This document shows positions 24,221-31,611 of a DNA stretch of 64,000 nucleotides, one piece after another. A program made the position numbers and the translations under genes. The DNA lies in NCBI GenBank assembly GCA_031359995.1, contig JANMAT010000208.1, positions 1 through 64,000 on the forward strand, written 5' to 3'. The DNA is from JANMAT01 sp031359995 (lineage in GTDB: Bacteria > Actinomycetota > Acidimicrobiia > Acidimicrobiales > Ilumatobacteraceae). Each line of letters begins with the position of its first letter. The first letter of the stretch is position 1. The notes below the pieces were generated by a model that saw only the letters and a program-made list of their open reading frames with translations, did not search any database and was not told the origin of the DNA.

Positions 24221-25984
24221 CTACAGGTACTGACCGGTGGCGACGCGCTCGATGGCCCGACCGCCCTCGGCCTGCTTGGCGCCTTCGTTCACCAGCGTGC
24301 GGATGAACACGATGCGCTCACCCTTCTTGCCCGAGATCTTGGCCCAGTCGTCGGGGTTGGTCGTGTTCGGCAGGTCCTCGTGCTCCTTGTACTCCTGCCG
24401 GATGGACGCGAGGAGGTCGTCCGTGCACACGCCCTTGGGGCCGCCAGCGATGTGGCGCTTGATGGCCAGCTTCTTGGCCCGTCGGACGATGTTCTCGATC
24501 ATGGCGCCCGACGCGAAGTCCTTGTAGTAGAGGATCTCCTTGTCGCCGTTCTGGTAGGTGACCTCCAGGAAGCGGTTGGCGTCGTCGACGCGGTACATCT
24601 CGTCGACCGTGGCGCGGATCATGGCGGTGATCGCCTGGTCAGGCCCGCCGTGGCGGCCGACCTCCTCCTGGCTGAGTGGGATCCCGGTGGTGAGGTAGCG
24701 ACCGAAGATCTGGCGGGCCGACGTGTCATCGGGCCGTTCGATCTTGATCTTCACGTCGAGGCGGCCGGGGCGCAGGATGGCCGGGTCGATGAGGTCTTCG
24801 CGGTTGGTGGCACCGATGACGATGACGTTGCGCAGCCCTTCGACACCGTCGATCTCGGCGAGCAACTGGGGCACGATCGTGGACTCCATGTCGGAGCTGA
24901 TGCCCGAGCCGCGCGTGCGGAACATCGAGTCCATCTCGTCGAAGAACACGATGACGGGCCAGCCCTCCTCGCTCTTCTCACGGGCCCGCTGGAACACGAG
25001 CCGGATCTGGCGCTCGGTCTCACCCACGTACTTGTTCAGCAGCTCGGGGCCCTTGATGTTGATGAAGTAGCTCCGGCCCTTGCCGGTGCCGCCGGTCTTC
25101 TCGACGACCTTGTTGGCCAGCGAGTTGGCGACGGCCTTGGCGATGAGCGTCTTGCCACATCCGGGCGGGCCGTAGAGCAGGATGCCCTTCGGCGCCGGCA
25201 GCTGGTGCTCGGCGAACAGCTCGGCGTACATGTAGGGCAGCTCGACCGCGTCGGCGATCTGTTCGATCTGCACGTCGAGGCCGCCGATGTCGGCGTAGGA
25301 GATGTCGGGCACCTCCTCGAGCAGCAGGTCCTCGACCTCGGGTCGGGGCAGCTTCTCGAGCAACAGCCCCGAGCGGGCGTCCATGAGCGCCGAGTCGCCG
25401 GCGCGCAGCTTGAGGTCGCGCAGCTCGTCGGACAGCTCGCACACGCGCTCCTCGTCGGCCCGGCCGACCACGAGCGCCCGCAGACCGTCCTCCATCACCT
25501 CGCGGATGGTGACGACCTCGCCGGCGATCTCGGGGGCCCGGGCCATGACCACGTTGAAGCTCTCGTTGAGCACGACCTCCTGGCCCCGCTGGAGCGAGGC
25601 GTGGTCGATGTCGGGGCGCAGCGTCACGCGCATCTTTCGGCCGGAGGTGAGCACGTCGACGGAGCCGTCGTCGTTCTTGCCGACGACCACGCCGTAGGCC
25701 GACGGGGGCTGCGAGAGCTTGTCGACCTCCTCGCGCAGGGCGGCGATGTGCTCGCGTGCCTCGCGGAGCGTGTAGCTCAGCTTCTCGTTCTGCGACACCG
25801 CCTGGGCCAGCTGGCCCTTGGTCTCCAGGAGCCGCTCCTCCAGCGTGCGGACGCGCTTGGGGGCGTCCGCCAGCTTGCGGCGGAGCGAGACGATCTCCTC
25901 TTCGAGCGCCTTGGCCTGCTCACGCAGGTCGGCCAGCTCTTCGGCGTAGGCCGCCAATCGGCGTTCGTACTCCGCGTCCGGCAT
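24221..25984 (-). CDS. mpa: Proteasome-associated AAA ATPase (Mpa/ARC)
   Basis: A 587-aa AAA ATPase that recognises Pup, unfolds pupylated proteins and feeds them to the 20S core. An N-terminal coiled coil (residues 5-90) captures Pup, and tandem OB domains lie at about 95-240. The AAA module has Walker A GPPGCGKT (272-279), Walker B VIVFFDEMD and sensor IGATNRED. The C-terminus GQYL has the penultimate Tyr that docks into alpha-ring pockets to open the gate. AGGTGA is 4 nt before the ATG. The gene stands alone, divergent from the ferredoxin gene, with inverted repeats in the shared upstream region. Confidence 0.96.
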   Translation of the reverse strand: MPDAEYERRLAAYAEELADLREQAKALEEEIVSLRRKLADAPKRVRTLEERLLETKGQLAQAVSQNEKLSYTLREAREHIAALREEVDKLSQPPSAYGVVVGKNDDGSVDVLTSGRKMRVTLRPDIDHASLQRGQEVVLNESFNVVMARAPEIAGEVVTIREVMEDGLRALVVGRADEERVCELSDELRDLKLRAGDSALMDARSGLLLEKLPRPEVEDLLLEEVPDISYADIGGLDVQIEQIADAVELPYMYAELFAEHQLPAPKGILLYGPPGCGKTLIAKAVANSLANKVVEKTGGTGKGRSYFINIKGPELLNKYVGETERQIRLVFQRAREKSEEGWPVIVFFDEMDSMFRTRGSGISSDMESTIVPQLLAEIDGVEGLRNVIVIGATNREDLIDPAILRPGRLDVKIKIERPDDTSARQIFGRYLTTGIPLSQEEVGRHGGPDQAITAMIRATVDEMYRVDDANRFLEVTYQNGDKEILYYKDFASGAMIENIVRRAKKLAIKRHIAGGPKGVCTDDLLASIRQEYKEHEDLPNTTNPDDWAKISGKKGERIVFIRTLVNEGAKQAEGGRAIERVATGQYL

Positions 25985-26003
25985 GAAGTCACCTCGTTCT
26001 CAC

Positions 26004-26028
26004 CGTGACCGGACTGCTGGTGGTCACG
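26004..26028. promoter_or_regulatory. Inverted repeat CGTGACC-N11-GGTCACG upstream of mpa
   Basis: Perfect 7-bp arms at 26004-26010 and 26022-26028 lie 20 bp upstream of the mpa start, on the mpa side of the mpa-ferredoxin intergenic region. The dyad spacing fits a dimeric repressor or activator. The cognate regulator is unknown. Confidence 0.4.
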
Positions 26029-26055
26029 TCGGCGATGGGGCCCGGCGTGCTGCCG

Positions 26056-26084
26056 GTGACATCCTTCTTATCGGAACCTATACC
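26056..26084 (+). promoter_or_regulatory. Candidate sigma-70-type promoter (GTGACA-17-TATACC)
   Basis: GTGACA (26056-26061) and TATACC (26079-26084) are separated by exactly 17 bp, close to TTGACA/TATAAT. The site lies in an AT-enriched island within otherwise GC-rich DNA. It points toward the ferredoxin gene and would give a leader of about 190 nt. A second -10-like TAAAAT occurs at 26189-26194. Confidence 0.45.
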
Positions 26085-26157
26085 GAGATGTTCGGTCTTA
26101 CGCGGCCAATCCCCGGTCGGTTCACGGGATCGTCACGGCGCCGGCCGAGAGACCGGC

Positions 26158-26175
26158 GCAGAAACGTGTTTCCGC
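26158..26175. promoter_or_regulatory. Palindrome GAAAC-GT-GTTTC upstream of the ferredoxin gene
   Basis: The core GAAACGTGTTTC (26161-26172) is an inverted repeat with 5-bp arms, extended with mismatches to 18 bp. It lies just before TAAAAT (26189-26194), where a bound protein would cover a -35 region. It is a candidate operator for ferredoxin expression. Confidence 0.4.
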
Positions 26176-26282
26176 GGCGATCCCCGTGTAAAATCGCCCG
26201 GTCCCGGAGGTTTCACACCGGGCCCGCGCATCCGACAGGATCGCGGCGTACCAACTCTGCGAAGCAACGAGGAAGGCCCATC

Positions 26283-26528
26283 ATGAAGGTCTGGATCGAC
26301 CAGGATCTCTGCACGGGTGACGGTCTCTGCGAAGAGATCTGCCCGGACGTGTTCACCCTGCTGGACGACGGCCTCGCCTACGTGAAGGAAGGCAGCAAGG
26401 TCTACGCCACGGCCGCCGGCAACGCCCAGGGCGCCGACGGCATGGCCGAGATCCCCGACGGCAAGCTCGACGCCGTGATCGAGTCCGCCGAGGAGTGCCC
26501 CGGCGAGTGCATCTTCATCGAGGCCTGA
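26283..26528 (+). CDS. Single-cluster ferredoxin with Asp ligand (CxxDxxCxxxCP)
   Basis: An 81-aa acidic electron carrier. The cluster motif is C10-TG-D13-GL-C16-EEI-C20-P, with the distal Cys in ECPGEC (about residues 73-77). Asp13 stands where most ferredoxins have Cys, as in Pyrococcus furiosus ferredoxin, whose cluster converts between [4Fe-4S] and [3Fe-4S]. Many actinobacterial ferredoxins of this size serve cytochromes P450, and a P450 lies at 40.6 kb, but the partner is unknown. AGGAAGG is 6 nt before the ATG. A long leader with two promoter-like sites and a palindrome suggests regulation. Confidence 0.9.
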   Translation: MKVWIDQDLCTGDGLCEEICPDVFTLLDDGLAYVKEGSKVYATAAGNAQGADGMAEIPDGKLDAVIESAEECPGECIFIEA

Positions 26529-26580
26529 CGCCTCGGCGGCGTCCACGCCGCTGACCACCCGGTGGTCACCCGATCGAGCG

Positions 26581-26606
26581 GAAGGGGCGCCCCAGGGCGC
26601 CCCTTC
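26581..26606. terminator. Bidirectional hairpin terminator, perfect 11-bp stem
   Basis: GAAGGGGCGCC and GGCGCCCCTTC pair perfectly around CCAG. It lies 53 bp after the ferredoxin stop and 12 bp before the stop of the convergent phosphotransferase gene, so it can serve both. It has no poly-T tail, as is common in actinobacteria. Confidence 0.75.
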
Positions 26607-26617
26607 GTCGCGCCCCG

Positions 26618-27700
26618 TCAGACGATCTCGTCGGCGCCGAGCAGCAGGGCGAGGTTGAACCCGCGACCCACCCACTTGCGCGTGAGCTGCGCCGCCCGAC
26701 CGTCGCCGGCCCCGGCGAAGTCGAAGGTACCGACCAACGACAACGGCCCCGACAGCAGGAACACCGACTGCTCGGCCGCCGCCCGGCGCAACTCGTCGAG
26801 CGACCAGCGCACACCGTGGGCCTCCAGGGCACGGTGGTAGCGGCGCACCAGATCGGGCACGGCCGTCGCCTGATCCTCCACGTTCATCGACGTCGCCAGC
26901 AGCCACACCAGGTCGTACACGCCGCGGTTGCGCAGCGCGAGCTGCCAGTCGAGCAGGGCGAACTCGTCGGTGCCGGGGGTGAAGAACAGGTTGTCGAGCC
27001 GGGCGTCGCCGTGCACGAACGTGTGCGGCCCGGCGGCGCAGCGTTCGATCACGTCGGGGAAGGCCGCTTCGGTCCGCTTGGCCAACGCCATCGCCCCGGG
27101 CGGCAGCACGTCCTCGTAGGCGCCGAGCGCCGCCACGCCGGCGGCGATGATCGGCGGCAGCGCGGCCACGTACAACGGATCGTTCTGCACCGGCACCCAG
27201 TCCAGCTCGGCCAGGCGGGGCGATTCCCACCAGCTGGCGTGGAACCCGGCCAGGGCGTCGAGCACGGCGCCGGCCCGGGCCGGCGCGACGCCGGCCAACT
27301 GGTCGCCAGCCTCGAGCCCGCCCAGGTCCTCCATGAGCACGATGAACCGCCCGGCCTCGACATCGAGTGCGCTGAGGTAGCAGCGCGGCGTGCGGAACGG
27401 CACGCTCGACGCGACCTCGTTGTAGAAGCGGCCTTCGCGCTCGTACAGGCGCAGCACGAGGCCCACCTGCCGATTGGCCTCGGCGTCGGTGGGGAGCTTG
27501 GCGACGATGGTCGCCGGCGCCTCGGGGGGCGCCCCGCGGTAGGCGAGGTGCAGCCGGGCGATGATCCCGAACACCCCGACCCCGGTACCGATGTCGTCGG
27601 CGCGGACGGCCACCACCTCGCCCCCGTCGAGCACCCCACTCGGGCCCAGTGCCTCGGTCAACCAGGCGGGTGTGAGGTCGGCGATGGTGCTCGGCAGCAT
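26618..27700 (-). CDS. Aminoglycoside/choline-kinase-like phosphotransferase
   Basis: A 360-aa kinase-fold protein of the APH/ecdysteroid-kinase-like superfamily. An N-lobe has VAKLPTD (the nucleotide-binding Lys). The catalytic loop is FVHGDARLDNLFF (Asp of HGD and Asn), and the metal-binding Asp is in ALLDWQ. The C-terminal GFNLALLLGADEIV completes the C-lobe. Actinobacterial members often act on small alcohols or CoA-linked substrates; resistance is not implied. The start is placed at the ATG 27700 rather than a GTG 18 bp upstream, because TAGACC, an imperfect -10, lies 8 nt before it. It ends at a shared terminator with the ferredoxin gene. Confidence 0.82.
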   Translation of the reverse strand: MLPSTIADLTPAWLTEALGPSGVLDGGEVVAVRADDIGTGVGVFGIIARLHLAYRGAPPEAPATIVAKLPTDAEANRQVGLVLRLYEREGRFYNEVASSVPFRTPRCYLSALDVEAGRFIVLMEDLGGLEAGDQLAGVAPARAGAVLDALAGFHASWWESPRLAELDWVPVQNDPLYVAALPPIIAAGVAALGAYEDVLPPGAMALAKRTEAAFPDVIERCAAGPHTFVHGDARLDNLFFTPGTDEFALLDWQLALRNRGVYDLVWLLATSMNVEDQATAVPDLVRRYHRALEAHGVRWSLDELRRAAAEQSVFLLSGPLSLVGTFDFAGAGDGRAAQLTRKWVGRGFNLALLLGADEIV

Positions 27701-27734
27701 GGCCGAGCGGTCTAGCACGCCCGACCGCGGCGCG

Positions 27735-28508
27735 TCAGCGGCCGATCCACCGGGCCACGGTGAGGAAGCCCGTGTGGGCCACCATGCGGTGATCGGGTCG
27801 CACCGCCTGTCCCGCGACGTGCCACGTGCGGTTCAGCACCTCGAGCGTGCGCTGCAGGATCCACCCCGGCGCGTCGAGCTTCTCGCGCAGCTGCGACACC
27901 TGCATCACCGACGGCGTGTAGGCGAGGAAGATGCCGCCGCGGTTCAGGGCGATCTCGGCGGGACCCACGACCTGCCAGGGCTCGGGCAGGTCGAGCACCA
28001 CGCGGTCGACGTCACGCACGTCGATGCCGTCGTAGCAGTCGCGCAGCTCGACGTGGTAGCGCTCCATGACCTCGTCGCCGAGGAAGGCCTGCACGTTGAT
28101 CTTGGCCCGGTTGGCGAAGTCCTCGCGCAGCTCGTAGCCGAAGATCTCGGCGCCGGCGCGCAGCATGCCCGACGACAGCGCGCCCGAGCCGACGCCGCTC
28201 TCCAGCACCCTGGCCCCGGGGAAGATGTCGGCCAGCACGAGGATGGGGCCGATGTCCTTCGGGTAGATCACCTGCGCACCGCGGGGCATCTTCAGCACGA
28301 AGTCTTCCAAGGTGGGGTGCAGCGCCGTGTAGGACATGCCGCGGTCGAGCTTCATGACCGTGCCCTCGGGCTGGTCGATGAGCACGTCGTGCTTGAAGAA
28401 CCCCGCATGGGTGTGGAACTCGCCGTTGACCTGCAGGGTGATCAGGTAGTGACGACTCCTGCTGTCGACGAGGTGGACGCGGTCGCCGAGCTTGAACGGA
28501 CGGCTCAT
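27735..28508 (-). CDS. trmI: tRNA (adenine-58-N1)-methyltransferase
   Basis: A 257-aa Rossmann-fold methyltransferase making m1A58 in the tRNA T-loop. An N-terminal beta domain precedes the SAM site (VLESGVGSGALSSGMLRAGA, then FGYELRED) and the catalytic LDLPEPWQVV segment typical of TrmI. In mycobacteria trmI also neighbours mpa, so the linkage of TrmI to the proteasome locus is conserved. Its ATG overlaps the stop of a small basic-protein gene by 4 bp, so it is last in a run of four genes starting with the membrane protein at 29323. Confidence 0.93.
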   Translation of the reverse strand: MSRPFKLGDRVHLVDSRSRHYLITLQVNGEFHTHAGFFKHDVLIDQPEGTVMKLDRGMSYTALHPTLEDFVLKMPRGAQVIYPKDIGPILVLADIFPGARVLESGVGSGALSSGMLRAGAEIFGYELREDFANRAKINVQAFLGDEVMERYHVELRDCYDGIDVRDVDRVVLDLPEPWQVVGPAEIALNRGGIFLAYTPSVMQVSQLREKLDAPGWILQRTLEVLNRTWHVAGQAVRPDHRMVAHTGFLTVARWIGR

Positions 28509-28777
28509 CGGGCGACGCCGGCGCGGCGCGTCACCCGACGGGCTCGGCGGCGGCGACGGCGGGACGGGGGGACGCCGGTGGCCAGCATGAGACCGCTGTT
28601 GGGCGGTAGGCGCAGCGTGCCGACCCGCTGCTCCGTACGACCGAAGAAGCGGCGCACGCGACGGCCACCCCACAAGGCGGCCGAGAGGCCGAGCCAGGCC
28701 CCACCGCGGGACAGGCCCCGGTAGAAGATGGCGCGTCGGACGAACCGGCGGACCCCGCCGGCGGGGAGCAGTCGCAT
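28505..28777 (-). CDS. Small highly basic protein
   Basis: A 90-aa protein with about a third Arg residues. It has aromatic/hydrophobic stretches (FVRRAIFYRGLSRGGAWLGL) and an Arg-rich tail (SRRRRRRARRVTRRAGVAR). No domain is recognised; it could bind membrane or nucleic acid. Reality is supported by gene context: its start overlaps the upstream stop (TGATG) and its stop overlaps the trmI ATG. It is less certain than its neighbours because high GC content favours spurious Arg-rich frames. Confidence 0.55.
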   Translation of the reverse strand: MRLLPAGGVRRFVRRAIFYRGLSRGGAWLGLSAALWGGRRVRRFFGRTEQRVGTLRLPPNSGLMLATGVPPSRRRRRRARRVTRRAGVAR

Positions 28778-28983
28778 CAGAGCTTCCGGATGTCGATGAA
28801 GGTCGACTTCTTCTTGCCGCTGCGCTTGCCGAACAGGTACGCCAGGAGCAGCACGAGGATGGCCGTGGCGACGGCGCCCAGGATGAGCGTCTGGCGCTTG
28901 TCGCTGACCTTGCCGCGCACGTCGTCATCGAGCTGGCGCAGCTTCGACTCGATGTCGGTCAGTCGGATCGGCTCAGCGCTCAT
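28777..28983 (-). CDS. Small single-TM protein
   Basis: A 68-aa protein. An N-terminal helix is rich in Asp/Lys (SKLRQLDDDVRGKVSDKRQT). One membrane helix follows (LILGAVATAILVLLLAYLF), then a short basic tail with GKRSGKKK. The layout resembles small envelope proteins that pair with holin-superfamily or DUF1469-type membrane proteins. Its start lies within the end of the upstream membrane-protein gene (11-bp overlap), and its stop overlaps the next start by one base. Confidence 0.75.
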   Translation of the reverse strand: MSAEPIRLTDIESKLRQLDDDVRGKVSDKRQTLILGAVATAILVLLLAYLFGKRSGKKKSTFIDIRKL

Positions 28984-29323
28984 CGGGGCTCTCCTTGCGG
29001 GCCAAGGTCGTCTTGCGGACGCGGAACGCGGCCAGGCCCGCTCCGAGTCCGGCCGCGGCCAACGTGATCAGGTACGGCAGGAAGCTCAGGTTCGGACCGA
29101 AGATGGGATCGCCGCGCGTGCCCTGCAGGAGACGGAGCAGGCCGAGGGCGACGAGGCCGCCACCGAATCCGAGCAGCAGCGCGCCGGCCACGCCGAAGCC
29201 GATCCACCGGCCGACGTGCTTGAGGGGACCGATCGTCTCCTGGCGGGCGTAGCCCTTGACGAGATCGATGACATCACCGACGGAGTTGCCGCTCGACTTC
29301 GAGGGGGCGCGCTGGTCCGACAT
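28973..29323 (-). CDS. Phage-holin-superfamily-like (DUF1469-type) membrane protein
   Basis: A 116-aa protein with a cytoplasmic amphipathic start (VGDVIDLVKGYARQETIGPL) and two hydrophobic segments: GFGVAGALLLGFGGGLVALG and PYLITLAAAGLGAGLAAF. A basic tail (RVRKTTLARK) ends it. This is the general pattern of actinobacterial holin-superfamily III proteins, which are not phage-derived. The ATG at 29323 follows AGGAAG at 8 nt spacing. It heads the run leading to trmI. Confidence 0.72.
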   Translation of the reverse strand: MSDQRAPSKSSGNSVGDVIDLVKGYARQETIGPLKHVGRWIGFGVAGALLLGFGGGLVALGLLRLLQGTRGDPIFGPNLSFLPYLITLAAAGLGAGLAAFRVRKTTLARKESPDER

Positions 29324-29387
29324 GACCAGACTTCCTAGCACGCGCAGCCGGCCCGCACCGGACGAACCGAACGGTGACGCCCGGCCC

Positions 29388-30032
29388 TCAGTCGGGGAGC
29401 GGTTCCCGCCCGGCACCCAGGCGGAACTGGAGGACGGCGTCGGCGTCCTCGAGCAGCTCCCCCAGCAGCGTGAGCCGCTCGCGCACCCCGGCCGTCTCCA
29501 ACAGCCGCTGGCCGTCGGCCGGCCCCACCGGGGCCAGCGCCGCGGCGTGGTAGCTGGCCAGTACCGGGTCGACCGACAGCTCGCTGGTGGCCGACGGCAC
29601 CTGGTCGCCGACCTCGGAGGCCAACGCCAGCACGCGGCGCAGGCGCGACACCGTCGCGTCCAACAGGTCGTGCAGCTCGTCGCCGTCGGGGTCGGCCTCG
29701 TCGTCGGGCCAGTCCTCCACCTCGGCGACCGGGTACGGGTCGTCGGGGAGCCAGACCTTCACCCGCAACCGGCGGGCGCCCGCGGCCACGAGGGCGTACC
29801 GGCCGTCGGGGGTCTCGGCCAGTTGCACGATGCGGGCGATCGTGCCGACCATCGAGCGGATGTCGCCCCCGCCCACCTCGGAGCCCCGCTCGATGAGCAC
29901 GACGCCGAACTCGTGGTCGGCGGCCACGCAGTCGCGCACCATGGCCCGGTAGCGCGGTTCGAAGACGTGCAGGGGCAGCAGCGCGCCCGGGAACAGCACG
30001 GTCCCCAGCGGGAACATCGGAAGAACCCCCAC
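29388..30032 (-). CDS. LON N-terminal substrate-binding domain protein
   Basis: A 214-aa stand-alone LON-SB (LAN) domain protein. The motif MFPLGTVLFPGALLPLHVFEPRY opens the domain (given here only to mark the conserved PLGTVLFPG and HVFEPRY). FGVVLIERG and GRYALVAAGARRLRV follow. There is no ATPase or Ser-Lys protease domain. Such single-domain proteins are common and of unclear role, perhaps binding Lon or acting as adaptors. The GTG at 30032 is supported by TAAGGT 8 nt upstream; the alternative ATG is at 30017. Confidence 0.82.
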   Translation of the reverse strand: MGVLPMFPLGTVLFPGALLPLHVFEPRYRAMVRDCVAADHEFGVVLIERGSEVGGGDIRSMVGTIARIVQLAETPDGRYALVAAGARRLRVKVWLPDDPYPVAEVEDWPDDEADPDGDELHDLLDATVSRLRRVLALASEVGDQVPSATSELSVDPVLASYHAAALAPVGPADGQRLLETAGVRERLTLLGELLEDADAVLQFRLGAGREPLPD

Positions 30033-30040
30033 GGTGGGGC

Positions 30041-30046
30041 ACCTTA
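30041..30046 (-). promoter_or_regulatory. -10 box TAAGGT, leaderless promoter of the LON-domain gene
   Basis: TAAGGT then 8 nt then the GTG at 30032. Confidence 0.45.
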
Positions 30047-30133
30047 GGCCGCGCCACGTGGTCTGGCACGCTCGGCAGCTCACGCTCGGTCACCGTCGGC
30101 GCCGCCGGGGCCCTCCGACGGCCCGGCCCGTGG

Positions 30134-31609
30134 TCAGGACAGCGCCGGGCGTGGCAGGTACGGCGTGAGGTCGGGACGCACCGGGAACGTGGCCAGGGCG
30201 TTCACGAGCTGGTTCCATGACGGGTCGGCCGACGCCGGGGTGATGCCTTGGCCCTGCAGCAGGAAGGCGAACCGCATCGTGGCGGTGCCGTCGGCGGACG
30301 GGAACACACCGGCCAGGCTGCGGACCCCCGACAGGGTGCCGGTCTTGCCCCGCATGCGACCCTCGGCCGCCGTGCCCTTCAGGTGGTCGGCGAGCGTCCC
30401 GTCGACCCCGGCGACCGCCATGCCCTGCACGAGCACCGAGTCGAGGCCGAACCGGTTCAACACACCGGTGAGGGCCGCGCACGTGAGCCGATCGTCACGG
30501 GACAGGCCCGAGCCGTCGAACAGGGCGACACCGGCCATCGGGACGCTCCAGGATGCCAGCTTCTCGGTCACGACGGCCACGCCGCCAGCGGTGGACGCCT
30601 GGCCCTTGCCGGCCCGGCCGATCTCCTTCAGGAGCAGTTCGGCCGTGTCGTTGTCGGACGACGCCAGCATCTCGCGGATGATCGACCGCAGCGGCTGGCT
30701 GTCCACGTGGGCCACCGACGTGGCCTCGCGCGGGGCGGCGCCCGAGCGGCCGCCCTGCCCCACGGCGATGCCCCTCTCCTGCAGCAGCGCCACCAGCGCG
30801 CCGGCGGCCGCGGCGGGCGGGTCGGCCACCGGGGCCACACCGGTGCGGTTGGCCCGGGCGTACCCGTCGTTGACGACCAGCGCCGACGACGGACCGATGG
30901 TGCCCCCCGCCCGGTACGACGCCGGCCAGTGATCGCTCACGTAGTAGGCGCGGTCGTAGCGCCCGTCGTCGCCCACCACCGCACCGGTCACCGCGGTGAT
31001 GCCGGCGGCCTTCACCGCGTCGGCCAACGACTCGAGCGGTGTGGTCGGCACCTCGCTGACCGTGGGAGTGGTGGCGAGCCACTCGCGATAGGCGCTGGTG
31101 GTCAGCAGCGGGTCGCCTCCACCGACCACGTAGAGGTCGCCGGCCACCACGCCACTCGCGTCGGGTGCGGCCACGGTGAGCACGTCGGTCTTGAACGTGC
31201 CGGCCGGATCGAGCACGTCGAGGGCCACCGCCGCGGTCACGACCTTCAACGTCGACCCGGGGATGGCGGCCTCGCCCCCGTGCACGTCGAACGCGGTCGA
31301 CGGACCGATGGTGACGGTGAGGCAGCCCGGACTGGTGACCTGACCGCGCAGCGGCTCGAGCTGCCCGGCCAGCTCCTGCACCGGGTCGACGCGCGCCGCC
31401 AGCGTGGGCACGCGGCGAGCCGACAGCAGCGGTGTGGCCACCCGGGCGCTCGGGGCCACGACCGACACCGGCGCCGGCACGTCGCCGCGCGCCGCGGTGC
31501 GGTCGCTGGCGCGGGCGAACTGCACCAGGGCGGCCGGGGGCACCACGCCGACGAGGGCGACCACCGCGACGCGTCGGGCCCACACGGCCACGCCAAGGAG
31601 CGACGCCAT
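30134..31609 (-). CDS. dacB: D-alanyl-D-alanine carboxypeptidase/endopeptidase, PBP4 type
   Basis: A 491-aa class C low-molecular-weight penicillin-binding protein acting outside the membrane on peptidoglycan stems. A signal anchor (about residues 8-28) precedes a disordered linker. The active-site motifs are S-x-x-K in PGSTLKVVTA, S-x-N in ASSDNDTAELL and K-T-G in RGKTGTLSGVR. The large insertion between SxxK and SxN is typical of DacB. The gene starts 2 bp after the stop of the acyl-CoA synthetase subunit, so it is probably cotranscribed with it, an unusual partnership. Confidence 0.9.
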   Translation of the reverse strand: MASLLGVAVWARRVAVVALVGVVPPAALVQFARASDRTAARGDVPAPVSVVAPSARVATPLLSARRVPTLAARVDPVQELAGQLEPLRGQVTSPGCLTVTIGPSTAFDVHGGEAAIPGSTLKVVTAAVALDVLDPAGTFKTDVLTVAAPDASGVVAGDLYVVGGGDPLLTTSAYREWLATTPTVSEVPTTPLESLADAVKAAGITAVTGAVVGDDGRYDRAYYVSDHWPASYRAGGTIGPSSALVVNDGYARANRTGVAPVADPPAAAAGALVALLQERGIAVGQGGRSGAAPREATSVAHVDSQPLRSIIREMLASSDNDTAELLLKEIGRAGKGQASTAGGVAVVTEKLASWSVPMAGVALFDGSGLSRDDRLTCAALTGVLNRFGLDSVLVQGMAVAGVDGTLADHLKGTAAEGRMRGKTGTLSGVRSLAGVFPSADGTATMRFAFLLQGQGITPASADPSWNQLVNALATFPVRPDLTPYLPRPALS

Positions 31610-31611
31610 CG

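Noticed and set aside
26618..27700. Phosphotransferase as an aminoglycoside-resistance gene
   Set aside because: Only the general kinase motifs (HGD, LDWQ) are shared. The sequence fits the broad APH/ecdysteroid-kinase superfamily, and resistance cannot be inferred.
28973..29323. Holin-like protein as evidence of prophage
   Set aside because: Neighbours are housekeeping genes (trmI and small envelope proteins), and no integrase, terminase or structural gene is present. The family is common in actinobacterial chromosomes.
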